Source: Pseudomonas sp. RC10
Lineage (GTDB): Bacteria > Pseudomonadota > Gammaproteobacteria > Pseudomonadales > Pseudomonadaceae
Direction of reading: 5' to 3'
Length of the DNA: 64,000 nt
NCBI RefSeq assembly: GCF_038397775.1
Contig: NZ_CP151650.1
Coordinates: 6,095,001-6,159,000 of the forward strand
The notes under the pieces are model-generated. The model saw only the letters and a program-made list of their open reading frames with translations, was not told the DNA's origin and made no database searches. The position numbers and the translations under genes were made by a program. Of the stretch, positions 59,724-64,000 are shown in pieces (position 1 is the stretch's first letter; each line of letters begins with the position of its first letter).

Positions 59724-60440
59724 TCAATGCCCGCCGAGATAGGCGTTCCGCACTTCTTCGTTGGTCAGAAGCTCCTGGCCGGTGCCTGTGAGACGAATCT
59801 CGCCATTGACCATCACGTAGGCGCGGTCTGACAGCTTCAGGGCGTGGTTGGCGTTCTGTTCGACGAGGAAGATCGTCATGCCGGTTTTCGCCAGTTCACG
59901 CAGGGTGGAGAAGATCTGCTTCACGATGATCGGCGCCAGGCCAAGGCTTGGTTCGTCCAGCAGCAGCAGCTTCGGGCGGCTCATCAGGGCGCGGGCGATG
60001 GCGAGCATTTGCTGTTCGCCACCGGACATGGTCATGGCGCGTTGGTTACGACGCTCCTTGAGGCGCGGGAAGAGCTCGAACATGCGCTGCATGTCTTCGC
60101 TGGCGTACTTATCCCCAATCGGAATCGTGCCCATCATCAGGTTTTCTTCCACCGACATGTCGGGGAACACACGGCGGCCTTCCGGCGACTGCGCAATGCC
60201 ATTGGACGCGATGTAGTGCGACGACTTCTGCGTGATGTCGGTGCCCTGATAGATGATCTGGCCGCTGGCCGCGCGAGGCTGGCCGAAGATCGACATCAGC
60301 AGCGTGGATTTGCCCGCGCCGTTGGAGCCGATCAGGCTGACCGTTTCGCCTTCGTTGATGTGCATCGAGACTTTCTTCAGGGCCTGAATCGGCCCGTAAT
60401 ACACGTCGATCTCTTTCAGTTCGAGGATCGGCTTACTCAT
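59724..60440 (-). CDS. livF: Branched-chain amino acid ABC transporter, ATPase LivF
   Basis: A 238-residue ATPase. Walker A GSNGAGKSTLLMSIF, signature TMSGGEQQMLAIARAL, Walker B LLLLDEPSLGLAP; H-loop position is Q (LVEQNANHAL). Energises uptake of leucine, isoleucine and valine. Overlaps livG by four bases; last gene before the terminator. Confidence 0.95.
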   Translation of the reverse strand: MSKPILELKEIDVYYGPIQALKKVSMHINEGETVSLIGSNGAGKSTLLMSIFGQPRAASGQIIYQGTDITQKSSHYIASNGIAQSPEGRRVFPDMSVEENLMMGTIPIGDKYASEDMQRMFELFPRLKERRNQRAMTMSGGEQQMLAIARALMSRPKLLLLDEPSLGLAPIIVKQIFSTLRELAKTGMTIFLVEQNANHALKLSDRAYVMVNGEIRLTGTGQELLTNEEVRNAYLGGH

Positions 60441-61312
60441 ACCAACTCCTCTTCATCAGCACCCAGGTACGCCGCGATCACCTTCGGATCGTTGCGAATC
60501 TGCTCCGGCTTGCCCTTGGCAATCACGTTGCCGTGGTCGAGCACGACGATATCGTCGGAAATGCCCATGACCATGCCCATGTCGTGCTCGATCAGCACGA
60601 TGGTCATGTCGTGGTCGTCGCGCAGGTGACGAATCATGCCGCTCAGCGCTTCGGTTTCCTGTGGGTTGAGCCCTGCGGCCGGTTCGTCCAGGCAGATGAC
60701 CTGCGGACGGGTGCACATGGCGCGGGCGATTTCCAGACGACGCTGCTGGCCGTAGGAAAGCTCACCGGCGAGGCGGTTGGCGCAGTCCACCAAATCCACC
60801 ACTTCCAGCCAGTAGAAGGCGGTGTTCAGCGCGTCTTCCTCGGCCTTGCGGTAGCCCTTGGTGTTGAGGATGCCCGCGATCATGTTGCGGTTGACCCACA
60901 TATGCTGGGCGACTAGCAGGTTCTCGACAACGGACATTTCCTTGAACAGGCGAATGTTCTGGAACGTACGCGCCAGGCCCGCACGGTTTACCAGATGCGT
61001 GCCGCCGAACATTTTGTAGAACAGACGGCTGCCGAAACGCTTGGGCGAGGCGAAGTCGCTGACGCGGAATTGCTCGCCGAGCAGCTGGATCACGTTGGTT
61101 TTCTTGCCGCGCGCGTTCAGCTCGATCTTGCCGCCGGTGGCTTTATAGAACCCGGTCAGGCAGTTGAACACGGTGGTCTTGCCCGCGCCGTTAGGGCCGA
61201 TCAGGGCGAAGATCGAGTTGCGGCGCACTTCCAGGCTCACGTCGCTGAGGGCCTTGATACCGCCGAAGTGCATCATCAGGTTCTCGACGGACAGAACGAT
61301 TTCGTCGCTCAT
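60437..61312 (-). CDS. livG: Branched-chain amino acid ABC transporter, ATPase LivG
   Basis: A 291-residue ATPase with Walker A GPNGAGKTTVFNCLTG, signature ELSYGQQRRLEIARAM, Walker B VICLDEPAAGLNP and H-loop VLIEHDMGMV. The insertion GKKTNVIQLLGEQFRVSDFA is usual in proteobacterial LivG. ATG 61312 overlaps the livM stop as TGATG; a GTG one codon earlier is possible. Confidence 0.95.
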   Translation of the reverse strand: MSDEIVLSVENLMMHFGGIKALSDVSLEVRRNSIFALIGPNGAGKTTVFNCLTGFYKATGGKIELNARGKKTNVIQLLGEQFRVSDFASPKRFGSRLFYKMFGGTHLVNRAGLARTFQNIRLFKEMSVVENLLVAQHMWVNRNMIAGILNTKGYRKAEEDALNTAFYWLEVVDLVDCANRLAGELSYGQQRRLEIARAMCTRPQVICLDEPAAGLNPQETEALSGMIRHLRDDHDMTIVLIEHDMGMVMGISDDIVVLDHGNVIAKGKPEQIRNDPKVIAAYLGADEEELV

Positions 61313-62607
61313 CACGCGCCCTCCACTTTTGCCAGCACGCCTTTGCGTGGTTGTACGCCGCTGCGGCTGATGCGAATCAGGCCACGTGGGCGCCAGATCA
61401 TCATCAGCACCATCAGGATGCCGAACAGCAGCACGCGGTATTCCGCGAAGCTGCGCAGCATTTCAGGGGCAACGGTCAGCACGAATGCCGCAATCACCAC
61501 GCCCACGGTCGAACCCATGCCGCCGAGGACAACAATGGCCAGGATCAGCGCGGATTCGAAGAAGGTGAACGAGGTCGGGTTGACGAAGCCTTGGTAGCTG
61601 GCGAAGAACACCCCCGCCAAACCTGCCGTCGAGGCACCGATGGTGAACGCCGAGAGCTTGACCAGCACGTGGTTCAGGCCCATGGAACGGCAGGCGATTT
61701 CGTCTTCACGCAACGCTTCCCAAGCCCGGCCGACCGGCATGCGGGTCAGACGGTGCTTGATGTACAGCACTGCCAGCACGACGAGGAACAGCACGGCATA
61801 GATGAAGATGAATTTCAGGTCAGGGTTGTATTCGAAGCCGAAATATTCGTGGATCGGAATCCCGCCATCTCTGGCACGACGCCCGAACTCCAGGCCGAAG
61901 AACGTTGGCGAAGGCACCGGCACGCCGTTCGGGCCGCCGGTGAACGACAGCCAGTTGTTGAGCACCAGACGAATGATTTCACCGAAACCCAGGGTCACGA
62001 TAGCCAGGTAGTCGCCGTGCATGCGCAGGACCGGGAAGCCCAGGATGCAACCGGCAAACGCCGCAGCGATGGCCGCCAGGGGCAACGCCGACCAGAAACC
62101 CAGGCCCAGATACTGATAACCCAGCGCCAGACCGTAAGCACCGATGGCGTAGAACGCCACGTAACCCAGGTCGAGGAGACCGGCCAGGCCGACCACGATG
62201 TTCAGGCCCAGGCCCAGCAACACGTAGATCAGCCCAAGAATGACCACGGTCAGGACGTATTTGTCAGCGAACACCGGGAAGATCACCGCGATCAGGATCA
62301 TCAGCGGAATGATGAAACGCAGGCGAGTCTTGTAACCCGGTGGCAGCACGTGGACGCCAGAGCCGGTGCTCTCGAAACTCTGGGCGATGGCCACGCCTTT
62401 CGGGGTTTGCAGGAACAGGCTCATCAGGAAGCGACCGACCACCACCACACCGACCAGCGCCGCGACGCGACCCGGTTGCATGTTGAAGCCATAGCCGTCC
62501 AGCACGATGCCGACGATGGGGCCGAACACGATCAGCGCCAGCAAGCCGGCAACCACCGCGTCGATCAGACTTTGTTTGATATCGATGGGTTTGACAGGAG
62601 CAGACAT
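61312..62607 (-). CDS. livM: Branched-chain amino acid ABC transporter, permease LivM
   Basis: A 431-residue permease with an extra N-terminal part of about 110 residues carrying two helices, then the LivM core: LGLNIVVGLAGLLDLGYVAF, YLAIVTLGFGEIIRLVLNNW, the EAA-like loop GRAWEALREDEIACRSMGLN and ILAIVVLGGMGSTVGVVIAA. Two bases separate it from livH. Confidence 0.95.
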   Translation of the reverse strand: MSAPVKPIDIKQSLIDAVVAGLLALIVFGPIVGIVLDGYGFNMQPGRVAALVGVVVVGRFLMSLFLQTPKGVAIAQSFESTGSGVHVLPPGYKTRLRFIIPLMILIAVIFPVFADKYVLTVVILGLIYVLLGLGLNIVVGLAGLLDLGYVAFYAIGAYGLALGYQYLGLGFWSALPLAAIAAAFAGCILGFPVLRMHGDYLAIVTLGFGEIIRLVLNNWLSFTGGPNGVPVPSPTFFGLEFGRRARDGGIPIHEYFGFEYNPDLKFIFIYAVLFLVVLAVLYIKHRLTRMPVGRAWEALREDEIACRSMGLNHVLVKLSAFTIGASTAGLAGVFFASYQGFVNPTSFTFFESALILAIVVLGGMGSTVGVVIAAFVLTVAPEMLRSFAEYRVLLFGILMVLMMIWRPRGLIRISRSGVQPRKGVLAKVEGA

Positions 62608-62609
62608 GG

Positions 62610-63524
<915 letters not shown>

Positions 63525-63619
63525 CACGCACGCTCACGAACTTGAAGGCCAACCTGGCGCGGACCGGAAACTCCCTCGTGAGGAATGACGGGACGCGCAC
63601 GATGGCAACAGAAGAATCC

Positions 63620-63640
63620 GACGCCGCGCAAGGCGGCATC
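63620..63640 (-). promoter_or_regulatory. Hairpin between livK and livH
   Basis: GATGCCGC-CTTGC-GCGGCGTC can form an 8-bp stem in the mRNA. Such hairpins often keep the binding-protein message abundant relative to the membrane genes; that role is inferred. Confidence 0.45.
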
Positions 63641-63707
63641 GATTACCGGGTCAGGCCGTTTCGAGGTTCCAAGCCCGCAAAACGGCTGACTCGACTAGGC
63701 GCTCAAC

Positions 63708-64000
63708 TTACTTCTGCTTTTCGAGCTGGTGATATTTGCCATCCTTGTCCCACTGGTAAACCACGTAGTCGGAGACTTTCAGGTCGCCTTTGGTGTCCCA
63801 GTTCTTCTCACCCATGACGGTTTTCACGGGGTGCGCTTTCAGCCACTTGGCCGCTTCCTCGCCTTTGGTGGACTTGGCGCCAGTGAATGCAGCGGCCAGG
63901 GCCTGAACCGAAGCGTAGGAGTACAGGGTGTAGCCTTCAGGCTCGTAACCGCCTTTGCGGAATTGATCCACGACAGCCTTGCTGTCTGGCAGCAGGCGTG
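63708..64000 (-). CDS. livK: Branched-chain amino acid-binding protein LivK/BraC, C-terminal part
   Basis: The gene continues past the window edge; only its last 97 codons are visible. Seen: VDQFRKGGYEPEGYTLYSYA, VQALAAAFTGAKS, VMGEKNWDTKGDLK and VSDYVVYQWDKDGKYHQLEK, the C-terminus of a periplasmic LivJ/LivK protein. First gene of the livKHMGF operon. Confidence 0.93.
   Translation of the reverse strand, partial: RLLPDSKAVVDQFRKGGYEPEGYTLYSYASVQALAAAFTGAKSTKGEEAAKWLKAHPVKTVMGEKNWDTKGDLKVSDYVVYQWDKDGKYHQLEKQK

Overview
The window is chromosomal DNA from a Pseudomonas of the fluorescens/syringae type. Evidence: high-GC, tightly packed operons; the order accC-prmA-(zinc-ribbon protein)-dusB-fis-purH-purD-retS, then urea transport, urease, osmE, a bacterioferritin-like gene, desT and ureEFG, which I recall from P. 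aeruginosa; and about twenty intergenic REP doublets with typical Pseudomonas cores (GTAGGAGTGAGCTTGCTCGCGA, GTAGGAGCCGGCTTGCTGGCGA, GTGGGAGCGAATTCATTCGCGA; here called families A, B, C, plus a half-unit type D).

Layout. 1-11235: core genes (biotin carboxylase end, ribosomal protein methylase, tRNA dihydrouridine synthase, Fis, two purine genes, hybrid kinase RetS, MarC-like membrane protein). 11239-13415: three tandem unknown genes that look like one family. 13753-23935: the cobalamin genes as two divergent blocks, cobGHIJ (-) and cobL-cbiD-cobK (+). They are separated by a 2.2 kb accessory block (18284-20491) holding a glycine-rich membrane-active-looking protein, three paralogous 123-124 aa two-helix membrane proteins and a 3' remnant of a second copy of the large gene. 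24000-24692: a toxin-antitoxin pair with a palindromic operator. 24754-27653: a copper-handling cluster. 28020-38621: a sigma-54-type promoter, urtABCDE (urea ABC uptake) and ureD-ureA-(two acetyltransferases)-ureB-ureC. 38844-51368: orphan histidine kinase, cbpA/cbpM and an Hsp70 homologue, transporters, a lipase, osmE, a bacterioferritin-like protein, an AsmA protein and a small repeat protein. 51509-54906: desT and ureEFG plus a HupE/UreJ nickel permease, again with a sigma-54-type promoter. 55118-57186: an AGE-family sugar epimerase and an SDR. 57187-58063: a long non-coding stretch with a cluster of DnaA-box sequences. 58064-59487: a complete IS3-family element with a 4-bp target duplication between two near-identical REP doublets. 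59724-64000: the branched-chain amino acid ABC transporter livKHMGF (-), livK incomplete.

Functionally the centre is nitrogen acquisition: urea is taken up by UrtABCDE, hydrolysed by UreABC matured by UreDEFG with nickel supplied by a HupE/UreJ-type permease, and both arms carry sigma-54-like promoters next to NtrC-like half sites. The most unusual part is the block between cobG and cobL. It looks like a toxin/immunity locus that has gained or lost toxin modules, leaving extra immunity genes and a gene fragment behind. This reading is an inference from gene layout, overlaps and paralogy; no toxicity can be read from sequence alone.
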